Shown here: positions 53,414 through 61,798 of the stretch, in pieces
Layout of the letters: each line of letters opens with the position of its first letter
Position numbering within the stretch: the first letter of the stretch is position 1
DNA from: Lachnospiraceae bacterium
GTDB taxonomy: Bacteria; Bacillota; Clostridia; Lachnospirales; Lachnospiraceae
Direction: 5' to 3'
Assembly: GCA_902363825.1 (NCBI GenBank)
Contig: CABJBK010000013.1
Coordinates: 23,686-87,685 of the forward strand
Length of the DNA: 64,000 bases
Notes under the pieces: model-generated
Seen by the model: the letters and a program-made list of their open reading frames with translations, nothing else
Databases searched by the model: none
Told to the model about the DNA's origin: nothing
Position numbers and translations under genes: made by a program

Positions 53414-55374
53414 AACATATAAGAAATATATTGCTGTTGATTACGATTATTTTTGCTTTTGTTATGCAAGCTGAAGTATATCAAAATATGCTCTGGAACT
53501 TTAATGGTGCTTATTATTTATCGTCCAGATACACAACTACTAATGACGATATGGATTCATTTTTAGCCAATGCAGAAGATACAGCTGAGAAGCATGGTGT
53601 TCATATTTTTTCGACTTTTAATCAGAGAGTTTCTAATTATCAGACAAGACTTTATATTTATGGTGATGATACCGTTGTTCGGGATAGTCTTAAAAGCACA
53701 ATGGATATTGAGGAAAAAACATATACGGCTTTGATAGGCGGAATCACCGTAATAGAATTTGAAGATTTTAGAGAAGCAAAAAACACAGGCAATGGACAGG
53801 AAATAATGGTCAGCTATATCGGTGACGATGATGACATTATTGCCACATATCAAGATTTGGCAAAAGAATATTCTATATCGCAGCCAGAGTTTTGGCAATC
53901 AACCGAAACTGATATGATGTTCATTGTTTGGGGCCTGGTTGCCATATTGATGATTGTACTTAATATGATTGAGGTGATACGCAGACAAAAGGAAGTAGTT
54001 GTACGAGCTTCTCTGGGCGAAAATGCTGCTGTGATTGCTCTAAAAGCTGTAGTGGCTGATATGATTTCATATGCTGCATTATTCGTCTTAGCAAAGTTGC
54101 TTGTTTCTCAATTTATATCGGGAGCGTATGAAGATCATCTCATTTTGGCAGTGTATTGTGCCGGAGCAGTTCTTTCCGTAATTCCTTATGCTGCTTTTGT
54201 CCGCTTTGATGTAAAAAAAGCCTTTGCCAATGCTTCAGATAAAAAAGGTATGTTTTATCTTCTGAACGGTCTTAAAGTATTTGCTACTGCTATGACAATT
54301 TTTACAATAACTACAAATCTCAGTAGCATTCAAGGTAATTTACTTACAAACACTACTCTTTTAGAAAATCATTATAATGATTATTATTTTGGAGTTATGC
54401 AGATTGAACCTCCTTTTGAAGAAAATGAGGAGGAATCCAAAGAGAGCAAATTTTGGAATGACCTTTACGAAAATGAATACAACACTATAAATCCGGTGGT
54501 CTGCATAGGCAGCCGGATAAGCGATACGGATAATTATATTTTTGTAAATCATAATGCCAGAGATATGCTACAAGGGTTTTCTGATATGCTTACTGAAGAT
54601 GATGAAAAAGAGGATATCGTGGTCTTCGTGCCAAAGGGAAGAAATGCGGAATCATACAAAGATATCGCAAAAGAGGAAATTGACTCTCTTACCCAAAATG
54701 CAGAAGAACTGCGTGTTGTTTATAAAGAATATTCTGGCAGAGAGCAATTTTATTATCTCAATTCGAACAGAGAAGAGGCTATTGACGGATTGTCAAGAGC
54801 AACAAATCCGATTGTTATTTATCAGGCAAATGAGGCTGTTGCTTTGAATGGAAGTTATATCGAAACAGGAACATATAATGGTGAGGTAATCTACGGATGC
54901 GATGAAAGCACAATTCGTAATGCTGCGAAAAAATATGCAGAACAGCTTGGTTCACACTATTTTATGCTGACGAATGTCGGAGAGGATTACATTTATAGTC
55001 ATAGTTTCCTTGTAAAATTGATTAGCTTTATAAGCTCTCTTTGCGTATTAGTATTGCTGTTAGATATAGCTATCATCGTATCTGAAGCGAAAATGGAATT
55101 TAGACTTAGCTCTATGGAAATCTCCCTCAAAAAGGTTTTAGGTTATAGCTTTTATGAAAGGCACAAAAGATTTATTTCCGTTAATCTCATAGAAAATATA
55201 GCCGTTGTGATATTGATTTGCATTGTTTCGATTTTTATATCTAACGCAAGTGTCGGGATTGCTTTACTAATTGGATCATTGCTCACCATTATTGAAATGG
55301 CAATCATTTTCACAAATATTATGTGGGTTGAAAAAACAAATATCTCAAAGTCATTGAAGGGAGGATGTTTATGA
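53410..55374 (+). CDS. ABC transporter permease, bacteriocin-associated type (IME2 cargo)
   Basis: A 654-aa membrane protein with an N-terminal segment (NILLLITIIFAFVMQAEVY), a large extracytoplasmic domain, three segments at about residues 175-265, a second outer domain (about 320-530) and three or four C-terminal segments. This resembles the bacteriocin-associated integral membrane (DUF1430) proteins of FtsX/MacB-like transporters. It works with the ATPase that follows. AAAGGAGG precedes ATG 53410. Strongly A/T rich compared with the IME backbone, a sign of separate origin. Substrate unknown. Confidence 0.75.
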   Translation: MKHIRNILLLITIIFAFVMQAEVYQNMLWNFNGAYYLSSRYTTTNDDMDSFLANAEDTAEKHGVHIFSTFNQRVSNYQTRLYIYGDDTVVRDSLKSTMDIEEKTYTALIGGITVIEFEDFREAKNTGNGQEIMVSYIGDDDDIIATYQDLAKEYSISQPEFWQSTETDMMFIVWGLVAILMIVLNMIEVIRRQKEVVVRASLGENAAVIALKAVVADMISYAALFVLAKLLVSQFISGAYEDHLILAVYCAGAVLSVIPYAAFVRFDVKKAFANASDKKGMFYLLNGLKVFATAMTIFTITTNLSSIQGNLLTNTTLLENHYNDYYFGVMQIEPPFEENEEESKESKFWNDLYENEYNTINPVVCIGSRISDTDNYIFVNHNARDMLQGFSDMLTEDDEKEDIVVFVPKGRNAESYKDIAKEEIDSLTQNAEELRVVYKEYSGREQFYYLNSNREEAIDGLSRATNPIVIYQANEAVALNGSYIETGTYNGEVIYGCDESTIRNAAKKYAEQLGSHYFMLTNVGEDYIYSHSFLVKLISFISSLCVLVLLLDIAIIVSEAKMEFRLSSMEISLKKVLGYSFYERHKRFISVNLIENIAVVILICIVSIFISNASVGIALLIGSLLTIIEMAIIFTNIMWVEKTNISKSLKGGCL

Positions 55375-55979
55375 TTATAATTCGTGGCTTAAATAAAGCA
55401 TTTGGAGAGAAAATAATTTTCTCCAACTTTAATTTGGAAATTCCGGATGGAAGTTTTGTAGTAATCAGCGGGGATAGCGGCAGTGGAAAAAGCACTTTGC
55501 TCAATATGATTGGTGGTATCGAAAAGCCGGATAGCGGCAGTATCATAATCGAAGGGCTGAATATTACCCGGCTTAAAAATAAAAACAGTTTTTTTGCGGA
55601 TACAGTGGGGTTTCTTTTTCAGAATTTTGCACTGCTTGAAAATAAGACAGTTAAAGAAAATTTAAGTTTGATTAAAAAATCAAGCCGAACTAAAGTATCA
55701 CTTAAAGAAGCTCTTAATCGTGTGGGGTTATCAAAGGAAGTTAACAAAAAAGTTTATCAGCTTTCCGGTGGTGAACAACAGAGAGTTGCTTTAGCTCGTC
55801 TTATGATGAAAAAATGTTCTGTTGTTTTGGCAGATGAACCTACTGGCTCACTTGACAAGAAAAATAGAGATATTGTTATGAGGTTGTTGCACGAACTCAA
55901 TGAAGAAGGTAAAACGGTTATCATTGTTACCCACGATCAGGGTATTATTGAAGATGAACCTTATGTTGTGAAAATCTGA
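55371..55979 (+). CDS. ABC transporter ATP-binding protein (bacteriocin/antimicrobial peptide type)
   Basis: A 202-aa ATPase: Walker A ISGDSGSGKSTLLNMIGG, Q-loop GFLFQNFALLENKTV, signature YQLSGGEQQRVALARLM, Walker B CSVVLADEPTGSLD, and H-loop VIIVTHDQ. This is the MacB/LolD-like group, and the pairing with a DUF1430-like permease is typical of putative bacteriocin export or immunity transporters. AAGGGAGG favours ATG 55371, which overlaps the permease stop. Confidence 0.9.
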   Translation: MIIIRGLNKAFGEKIIFSNFNLEIPDGSFVVISGDSGSGKSTLLNMIGGIEKPDSGSIIIEGLNITRLKNKNSFFADTVGFLFQNFALLENKTVKENLSLIKKSSRTKVSLKEALNRVGLSKEVNKKVYQLSGGEQQRVALARLMMKKCSVVLADEPTGSLDKKNRDIVMRLLHELNEEGKTVIIVTHDQGIIEDEPYVVKI

Positions 55980-56037
55980 GAGTACCTCTTAGAAATGTCT
56001 TGATCTACATTTTATATAATTTGGGTCAGAAGAAAAT

Positions 56038-56090
56038 CCCTTTAGGAACTAAAGGGCGCACTTCTATACTCTCCTATCGGGAGTATGTGC
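56038..56090 (-). other. Probable oriT of IME2
   Basis: CCCTTTAG-GAA-CTAAAGGG hairpin, GCGCACTT, then ATACTC..GAGTAT hairpin. The minus strand reads AAGTGCGCCCTTT, like the MOBQ nic region. Compared with IME1 both hairpins changed on both arms while pairing is kept, and GGGCGCACTT stays the same. Confidence 0.8.
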
Positions 56091-56282
56091 GTCCTGCGGA
56101 GCTTCATTCCCAGTCAGTAGAAGAAAACTGCCCGACCGAGAATGTTTCGTCACTTCGTTCCGTCAAGGGAGCTACACTCCCTTGCGACGCTTGTGCGTCT
56201 ATCCCTTGTGGACTTGCCGTCCGCAAACAGCATAAAATGCTGTTCGCCGCCAGCAAGTTTGGAAAAACAAATACTGAAAATC

Positions 56283-56329
56283 AGACCGTTGACTGGTCGC
56301 AATGTGCGAAAAGTTGACGGTCTTTTTTT
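56283..56329 (+). terminator. Terminator before the IME2 mobilization genes
   Basis: AGACCGT pairs with ACGGTCT, followed by seven T. It isolates the oriT region or cargo from the mob genes; the mob genes would need a promoter downstream or read-through. Confidence 0.65.
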
Positions 56330-56362
56330 ATCCCAAAAATCAAAAAAAGGAGGTCAATCACA

Positions 56363-56722
56363 ATGACAAAACCGAAAACCCTTGACCAGCTTCGAGCCGA
56401 AAAGGAACGAGCCGAGACGCAGCTTGCACAGGAACAGCACAAGTTGGAGCGTCTGGAGAACAGAAAGAAGTATCTGGAGAAAGGCGAACGCACCAAGCGC
56501 ACCCACCGCCTTTGCAATCTGGGCGGCACGATTGAGAGCCTTGCCCCGGAGGTCAAAGATCTCACACGCACCGAAATGACAGAGCTGATGGAACACATCT
56601 TTTCCCTGTCCGAAGTCCAGCGAGCCGTCCGTCACATGGCGATTACCCACATCAGCCAAGCAAACAGAGAAAAGGAGTTGAAAGCCGATGGCACTATTTC
56701 ATCTGAGCGTCACGCAGACTAA
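56363..56722 (+). CDS. DUF3847 protein (IME2)
   Basis: A 119-aa protein with N-terminal coiled coil (LDQLRAEKERAETQLAQEQHKLERLENRKKYL) and RTHRLCNLGGTIESLAPEVKDLTRTEM. It is the counterpart of the IME1 protein at 46169, with a longer C-terminus. AAAGGAGGTC precedes ATG 56363. It overlaps the relaxase gene by 35 bp, so the two are translated together. Confidence 0.8.
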   Translation: MTKPKTLDQLRAEKERAETQLAQEQHKLERLENRKKYLEKGERTKRTHRLCNLGGTIESLAPEVKDLTRTEMTELMEHIFSLSEVQRAVRHMAITHISQANREKELKADGTISSERHAD

Positions 56723-58184
56723 GCGAAGCGCAGGACAGTCCGCTATTGCTTCTGCCGCCTACCGTGCCGGGGAGCGATTGTATAGCGAGTATTACGGCGA
56801 ATACAGCGACTACACCCGCAAGGGCGGCGTGATCTGCTCCGATATTCTCCTGCCGTCCCATGCACCGCCCGAATACGCAGACCGCCAGACCCTATGGAAC
56901 GCCGTGGAAAAAGCCGAGCGTGGAAAGAACGCCCAGCTTGCATACAGCTTTGACATTGCCTTGCAGAATGAATTTTCCCTTGAGGAAAACATCGCTCTTG
57001 CAAGGCAATTTTTGTTGGAGAACTTTGTGAGCCGGGGCATGGTGGTTGACTTCGCCGTACACCAGCCAGACAGGGAGGACGGCGGCATACCAAACCCACA
57101 CTTCCATGTGCTTTGCCCTATCCGTCCCATTAAGCAGGACGGCAAATGGGGGCTAAAGCAACGCCGGGTGTACGAGCTGGACGAGGACGGCAACCGTATC
57201 CGAGACCAGAACGGCGAGTTTATTTTCAACGCCGTTCCCACTACCGACTGGGGCAGTCCCGAAACGCTGGAATACTGGCGGCAGACATGGGCGGAGCTAT
57301 GCAACGCCAAGTTTGCGGAAAAGGGGCTTGACGTTCGTATCGACCACCGAAGCTATGAGCGTCAGGGCGTGGAGCTTCTTCCCACCGTTCATGAGGGCGC
57401 AACCGTCCGGGCAATGGAGAAGAAAGGCATACGCACCGAGAAAGGCGAGTTCAACCGCTGGATCAGAGCGACCAATGCCGTTATCCGGGACATCAAGAAG
57501 AAAATCGCTCTCCTGTTTGATTGGATTGTCGAAGCAAAAGCAGAGCTTGCCAAGCCGCAGGCACCCGACCTTGTTTCTCTGCTGAACGCCTATTACACCC
57601 AGCGCAGAGCCGGGGCATATTCGCAGAAAGGCAAGGTCAGCAACCTAAAGGAGATGAACGAGACTTTCAATTATCTCCGGGCAAACGGCATTTACTCCCT
57701 TGAAGATTTGGAAAGCCGTGTCAGCGAACACAGTGCTGCCACAGAGAGCTTGAAGAAAACGCTGGACGAACAGACCGCCCGAATGAAAGCAATTAAGCAG
57801 CTCTATGACAGCTCTGCTGCTTTCCAGAGCTTGAAGCCTGTCTATGACGGCTTGCAGAAAATCAAGTTTGAGAAGCCCAGAGCCAAGTACAAGGCAGAGC
57901 ATGAAACGGAACTGAAACAGTTCTACGCCGCCAGACGCAAGCTGACCGGAGAATTCCCGGACGGCAAGGTGGATATGAAAAAGCTGACCGAAGAGTATGA
58001 CGAGCTGGAACAGGCGCACAACACCACCTATGGCGAGTTTAAGACCGTCAGAGACGATTTACACCGTCTTTGGAAGGTCAAGTCATGTGTAGATACTGCC
58101 GCCCGATTTAACGAGCGTACAGAGGAACAAATGCTCCAAAATCGACCCCAAACACGACAGAAAAAGGAGGATATGACACGATGA
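56688..58184 (+). CDS. mobA: MobA/MobL relaxase of IME2
   Basis: A 498-aa relaxase: ALFHLSVTQTKRSAGQSAIASAAYRAGERL, DYTRKGGVICSDILLPSHAPPEY, and the His motif PNPHFHVLCPIRPI for metal binding, then a helical C-terminal half. AAAGGAG lies before ATG 56688. It should nick the oriT 600 bp upstream. It is only moderately like the IME1 relaxase, so the two elements are relatives, not a recent duplication. Confidence 0.93.
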   Translation: MALFHLSVTQTKRSAGQSAIASAAYRAGERLYSEYYGEYSDYTRKGGVICSDILLPSHAPPEYADRQTLWNAVEKAERGKNAQLAYSFDIALQNEFSLEENIALARQFLLENFVSRGMVVDFAVHQPDREDGGIPNPHFHVLCPIRPIKQDGKWGLKQRRVYELDEDGNRIRDQNGEFIFNAVPTTDWGSPETLEYWRQTWAELCNAKFAEKGLDVRIDHRSYERQGVELLPTVHEGATVRAMEKKGIRTEKGEFNRWIRATNAVIRDIKKKIALLFDWIVEAKAELAKPQAPDLVSLLNAYYTQRRAGAYSQKGKVSNLKEMNETFNYLRANGIYSLEDLESRVSEHSAATESLKKTLDEQTARMKAIKQLYDSSAAFQSLKPVYDGLQKIKFEKPRAKYKAEHETELKQFYAARRKLTGEFPDGKVDMKKLTEEYDELEQAHNTTYGEFKTVRDDLHRLWKVKSCVDTAARFNERTEEQMLQNRPQTRQKKEDMTR

Positions 58185-58483
58185 AAAAATACGACTGGAA
58201 GAACGAGTACAACCCCATCCGCAGAACGGCAAAACGCCTTTTGAGCGGAGAACCTTTGACCGATGGCAGACCGCTTTCCGACCTGATCGAGCTGGACGAA
58301 CACACCCGGAAATGCCTTGCCTTTGAAGCCACCCTCACCGACCGCCAGATTGATATGTTGCAGGAGCTGGGCTATCTGCCTGTTATCATGAGACAGTACG
58401 GCGAGGAATGTGCGAACTGCCCCTACACGCTGGACGAGCGTGAGCATGGCATTTGCAGACGATGCGCTGTTTTCAAGAAGTAA
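58181..58483 (+). CDS. Small IME2 protein with Cys pairs
   Basis: A 100-aa protein: a basic N-terminus (YDWKNEYNPIRRTAKRLLSGEPL), a helical middle (LTDRQIDMLQELGYLPVIMRQYG) and a C-terminal CANCPYTL..GICRRC zinc-ribbon-like motif. No counterpart is in IME1. It overlaps the relaxase stop by 4 bp (ATGA) and may be a DNA-binding accessory protein. No family recognised. Confidence 0.6.
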   Translation: MKKYDWKNEYNPIRRTAKRLLSGEPLTDGRPLSDLIELDEHTRKCLAFEATLTDRQIDMLQELGYLPVIMRQYGEECANCPYTLDEREHGICRRCAVFKK

Positions 58484-58494
58484 GGAGGACGCCC

Positions 58495-60366
58495 ATGCAG
58501 TACACCCAAGCACAGATCGACCGGGCAAACGCCGTCAGTCTGGAAGATTTTCTCCGCACACAGGGAGAGACGCTTATCAAAAGCGGACGGGAATACCGCT
58601 GGAAAGAACATGACAGCCTGACCGTCCGGGGAAACAAGTGGTTTCGCCACAGCCAGAGCAAGGGCGGCTATCCCATTGATTTTGTCATGGAGTTTTACGG
58701 CAAGTCCTTTCCCGAAGCTGTCCAGATGTTGACAGGCGAAAACGGCGAGGGACAGGCCGAAGCCACCACAGCACCGCCCACAGCGTTCCACTTGCCCTTG
58801 CACAACAGAACAGCCGACAGAGCAATTCAATATCTTTGCGAAAGCCGAGGTCTCAACCCGAAACTGGTTGAGGCTTTTCTTCTTTCCGGGGATATTTACG
58901 AGGACGCAAAGCGGCACAATGTTGTGTTTGTCGGCAGAGACCGAAACGGCACACCGAGATATGCCCATGTGCGAGGAACGGCAGACACATTCAGACAGGA
59001 TATTACCGGGTCTGACAAGTCCTATCCGTTCCGCTATGAGGGCAACAGCAACCAGCTCTTTGTCTTTGAAGCGCCAATAGACCTGTTATCATTCATCTGC
59101 CTTTATCCGCAGGATTGGCAGACAAGAAATTATCTTGCCCTGGGCGGCGTTTCGGGCAAAGCCCTTGACCGTTTTCTTTCTGAACGCAAGGACACCCGAA
59201 AAGTATTCCTCTGCCTTGACAGCGACACCGCAGGAAGTGAAGCCTGCTTCCGACTGGCGCAGGACATTCCCAGCGAGATCGCCGTCATTCGCCTTGTCCC
59301 GGCAAGGAAAGACTGGAACGATGTTCTCCGTCAGCAAGGGGACATTCCCAGCCGCAAATTCATAGCCGAAACAATCACGCTGCGAGAGCTGCCCACCGCC
59401 CAGCCTGTCCCAATGCTCCGTATGGCAGATGTGGAGCTGACGAGCGTGGATTGGCTATGGTTTCCGTATATCCCCTTTGGAAAGCTGACGATCATACAGG
59501 GCAACCCCGGCGAGGGCAAGACCTACTTTGCCATGCGTCTTGCGGCGGCTTGCACCAACCGAAAGCCCTTACCCGGTATGGAGACACTTGAGCCTTTCAA
59601 TATCATCTACCAGACCGCAGAGGACGGTTTGGGCGATACCGTTAAGCCCCGGCTGATGGAAGCTGACGCAGACCTTGAACGAGTGCTTGTCATTGACGAT
59701 AGAGACACACCGCTGACCCTTGCCGATGAACGCATAGCAAGGGCAATCAGGGAGAACAACGCAAGGCTGGTTATCATTGACCCGGTGCAGGCGTTTCTGG
59801 GCGCAGATGTGGACATGAACCGGGCAAATGAAGTCCGTCCCATCTTCCGCAGTCTGGGAGACATTGCACAGGCTACCGGGTGCGCTATCGTGCTGATCGG
59901 ACACCTCAACAAAGCCGCAGGAACGCAAAGCACCTACCGGGGATTGGGGTCTATCGACATTACGGCGGCAGTCCGCAGTCTGCTGTTTATTGGCAAGCTG
60001 AAGGACAGTCCCACAACGAGGGTGCTTATCCATGAGAAAAGCTCCCTTGCGCCGCCCGGACAGTCCCTTGCATTTTCTCTGGGAGACGAGAAAGGTTTTG
60101 AGTGGATAGGAGCTTATGACATTACCGCTGACGAGCTTCTTACCGGGACGGACACCGCTAAGACCGAGAGCAAGACCGCACAGGCGCAAATGCTCATTCT
60201 GGAACTGCTTGCAGACGGAAAGCGTATGCCGAGCGCAGAGCTGGAAAAGGCAGTCAATGAGCGTGGGATTTCCTCACGCACCATGCGAACGGCGAAAAGC
60301 CGTATCGGGGACAGACTTGTGACCGAGAAAGAGGGCACAGCATGGGTCTGCTATCTCCGAAACTAA
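58495..60366 (+). CDS. DUF3991/TOPRIM primase fused to RepA-type helicase (IME2)
   Basis: A 623-aa homologue of the IME1 protein: YTQAQIDRANAVSLEDFLRTQGE, WFRHSQSKGGYPIDFVMEFYG, TOPRIM (VFEAPIDLLSFICLY; FLCLDSDTAGSEACFR), Walker A QGNPGEGKTYFAMRLAAAC, Walker B LVIIDPVQAFLGADVDMNRANEVRP and CAIVLIGHLNKAAGTQSTYRGLGS, then a winged helix. AAGGAGG precedes ATG 58495. It probably starts replication of the transferred strand. Confidence 0.88.
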   Translation: MQYTQAQIDRANAVSLEDFLRTQGETLIKSGREYRWKEHDSLTVRGNKWFRHSQSKGGYPIDFVMEFYGKSFPEAVQMLTGENGEGQAEATTAPPTAFHLPLHNRTADRAIQYLCESRGLNPKLVEAFLLSGDIYEDAKRHNVVFVGRDRNGTPRYAHVRGTADTFRQDITGSDKSYPFRYEGNSNQLFVFEAPIDLLSFICLYPQDWQTRNYLALGGVSGKALDRFLSERKDTRKVFLCLDSDTAGSEACFRLAQDIPSEIAVIRLVPARKDWNDVLRQQGDIPSRKFIAETITLRELPTAQPVPMLRMADVELTSVDWLWFPYIPFGKLTIIQGNPGEGKTYFAMRLAAACTNRKPLPGMETLEPFNIIYQTAEDGLGDTVKPRLMEADADLERVLVIDDRDTPLTLADERIARAIRENNARLVIIDPVQAFLGADVDMNRANEVRPIFRSLGDIAQATGCAIVLIGHLNKAAGTQSTYRGLGSIDITAAVRSLLFIGKLKDSPTTRVLIHEKSSLAPPGQSLAFSLGDEKGFEWIGAYDITADELLTGTDTAKTESKTAQAQMLILELLADGKRMPSAELEKAVNERGISSRTMRTAKSRIGDRLVTEKEGTAWVCYLRN

Positions 60367-60396
60367 CAACAGGAACAAGGCAAGCGTGGCAAAGAC

Positions 60397-60436
60397 GGCA
60401 AGGTTTTTATAGATACCTTAATGTTGCCGCCTTGCC
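60397..60436 (+). terminator. Possible terminator after the IME2 primase-helicase
   Basis: GGCAAGG pairs with CCTTGCC across a 26-base loop, followed by TTCTTCCCT. Weak because of the long loop. Confidence 0.35.
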
Positions 60437-60508
60437 TTCTTCCCTCATACCGACACCGCCCGATGATGAACAGTCACCGGGCATTTTTCATTTACAGGAG
60501 GATTTTGA

Positions 60509-60667
60509 ATGAACAATACCGCAACCAACAGTACCCCTTGCCCGACTGTGAGAAAGCAGATCGGCAAGACAACCTATATCGTGCGTGTGCATTTCAGCCA
60601 GACCGCCAAGGAGACGATGGAGGACAAAATCAAGCGTATGCTTCGTGAAGAAGTTCGCAAAATGTGA
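60509..60667 (+). CDS. tnpW: TnpW-family protein of IME2
   Basis: A 52-aa protein (TVRKQIGKTTYIVRVHFSQTAKETMEDKIKRMLREEV) of the TnpW type, like 44379 in IME1 but located at the right end, after the primase. ACAGGAGGAT precedes ATG 60509. It ends 46 bp before the right core. Confidence 0.75.
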   Translation: MNNTATNSTPCPTVRKQIGKTTYIVRVHFSQTAKETMEDKIKRMLREEVRKM

Positions 60668-60713
60668 CTTCTTCTTGAATTTGATGAAAAAGTCCTTGAC
60701 TTTTCGTCTCTGG

Positions 60714-61533
60714 AAAGACAGCAAAATCTATTTTGATTAGCTGTGGTGCGAGGTTGGCACCATTTGACATCAAGGAGCTGCGTGACCTGACTGCTTATGA
60801 TGAACTGGAACTTGATACATTGGGGGAGAAAAAGACAGCACTGTTTGTCATTATTTCCGATACCGATGCAACATTCAATTTTATTGTAAGTATCATGTAT
60901 TCGCAGTTATTCAATCTGCTCTGCGACAAGGCAGATGATGTATATAACGGGAGACTGCCGATCCACGTCCGGTGTTTACTGGATGAATTTGCGAACATCG
61001 GGCAGATTCCACAGTTTGAGAAGCTGATTGCTACTATCCGTAGCCGGGAAATATCAGCTTCTATTATTTTGCAGTCAAAGTCACAGCTAAAGGCTCTGTA
61101 TAAGGACAACGCATCGACCATTGAAGGAAACTGCGACACAACCCTGTTTCTGGGAGGAAAAGAGAAAGATACTCTGAAAGATCTGGCAGAAATCCTTGGA
61201 AAAGAAACGATTGACCTTTACAATACCTCGGATACAAGGGGTACGAGCCAGTCCTACGGTCTGAACTACCAAAAGACCGGAAAGGAACTGATGAGCCAGG
61301 ATGAGATTGCAGTCATGGATGGCAGCAAGTGTATCATGCAGCTTAGGGGCGTGAGACCTTTTTTCTCAGACAAGTTTGATATAACGAAGCATAAGCAGTA
61401 CCCGCTGTTATCCGATTATGACAAAAAGAATGAGTTTGACATTGAAAAATACGTTAAGAACCGCAACAGACTCCGCTTTAAGAGGAATGATGTGGTGGAT
61501 GAGGTATGCGATGTCGGAGAAATCACAGATTAA
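60714..61533 (+). pseudogene. virD4: VirD4 coupling protein, fragment 3
   Basis: It continues fragment 2 in frame after GG: KTAKSILISCGARLAPFDIKELRDL, IISDTDATFNFIVSIMYSQLF, Walker B RCLLDEFANIGQIPQFEKL, IILQSKSQLKALYKDNASTIEGNCDTTLFLGGKEKDTLK, and QLRGVRPFFSDKFDI near the end. These are the TraG/VirD4 C-terminal motifs. The stop TAA at 61531-61533 overlaps the third hairpin element. Without excision of both IMEs no full coupling protein can be made. Confidence 0.92.
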
Positions 61534-61557
61534 CTTCTGGACGTTGTGACCAGAAGT
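61533..61557 (-). repeat. 25-nt hairpin element, copy 3 (reversed)
   Basis: ACTTCTGG-ACGTTGTGA-CCAGAAGT: the reverse complement of copies 1 and 2 except one loop base. It begins at the last base of the virD4 stop codon and is followed by TGTTTTAC. Confidence 0.85.
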
Positions 61558-61589
61558 TGTTTTACAACTGAATAGGGAACTTATGATAT

Positions 61590-61638
61590 GGGAGCTTTTC
61601 TAAAAATTATAATTCAGAGAAGCTCCCTTTTTATTTTT
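61590..61638 (+). terminator. Terminator between virD4 and maff2
   Basis: GGGAGCTTTTC pairs with GAGAAGCTCCC (one G-U or mismatch at the end), followed by TTTTTATTTTTT. Confidence 0.8.
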
Positions 61639-61657
61639 TGAAAAAGGAGACAAACAA

Positions 61658-61798
61658 ATGGGCTTTTTTACAACATCAGTAACAGGACTTAAAACAGTAG
61701 TAACCGCAATCGGTGCAGGTGTAGGCGTATGGGGTGTGATCAATCTTCTGGAAGGGTATGGTAACGATAATCCGGGTGCAAATGCTCATGTACGGTAG
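61658..61798 (+). pseudogene. Maff2 protein, truncated by a third element
   Basis: The first 38 or so residues (GFFTTSVTGLKTVVTAIGAGVGVWGVINLLEGYGNDNPGA) are the conserved start of Maff2, a small membrane protein that follows virD4 in clostridial ICEs and normally continues with a second membrane segment. Here the sequence leaves the family after NPGA and stops at TAG 61796-61798. AAAGGAGAC precedes ATG 61658. Confidence 0.8.

Larger units (their letters stand above)
55980..56362. other. oriT and hairpin region of IME2
   Basis: About 380 bp without a convincing gene. It holds the oriT (56038-56090), a hairpin CAAGGGAG/CTCCCTTG at 56164-56184, a small ACAGCAT/ATGCTGT hairpin near 56228-56243 and a terminator (56283-56329). 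A frame of 105 codons at 56000-56317 crosses all of these and is rejected as a gene. Confidence 0.7.
50879..60713 (+). mobile_element. IME2, second integrative mobilizable element in virD4
   Basis: 9,835 bp between GG cores at 50877-50878 and 60712-60713. Left junction GCCGCAGG-TGTTGTATG, right junction CGTCTCTGG-AAAGACAGC; joining gives GCCGCAGGAAAGACAGC, coding A-A-G-K-T-A. Contents: serine recombinase, TnpV, ABC transporter cargo, oriT, DUF3847, relaxase, 100-aa protein, primase-helicase, TnpW. Same orientation as IME1 and virD4. Confidence 0.9.

Noticed and set aside
56000..56317. 105-codon frame across the IME2 oriT
   Set aside because: It runs through oriT hairpins and a terminator, which explain the sequence better.
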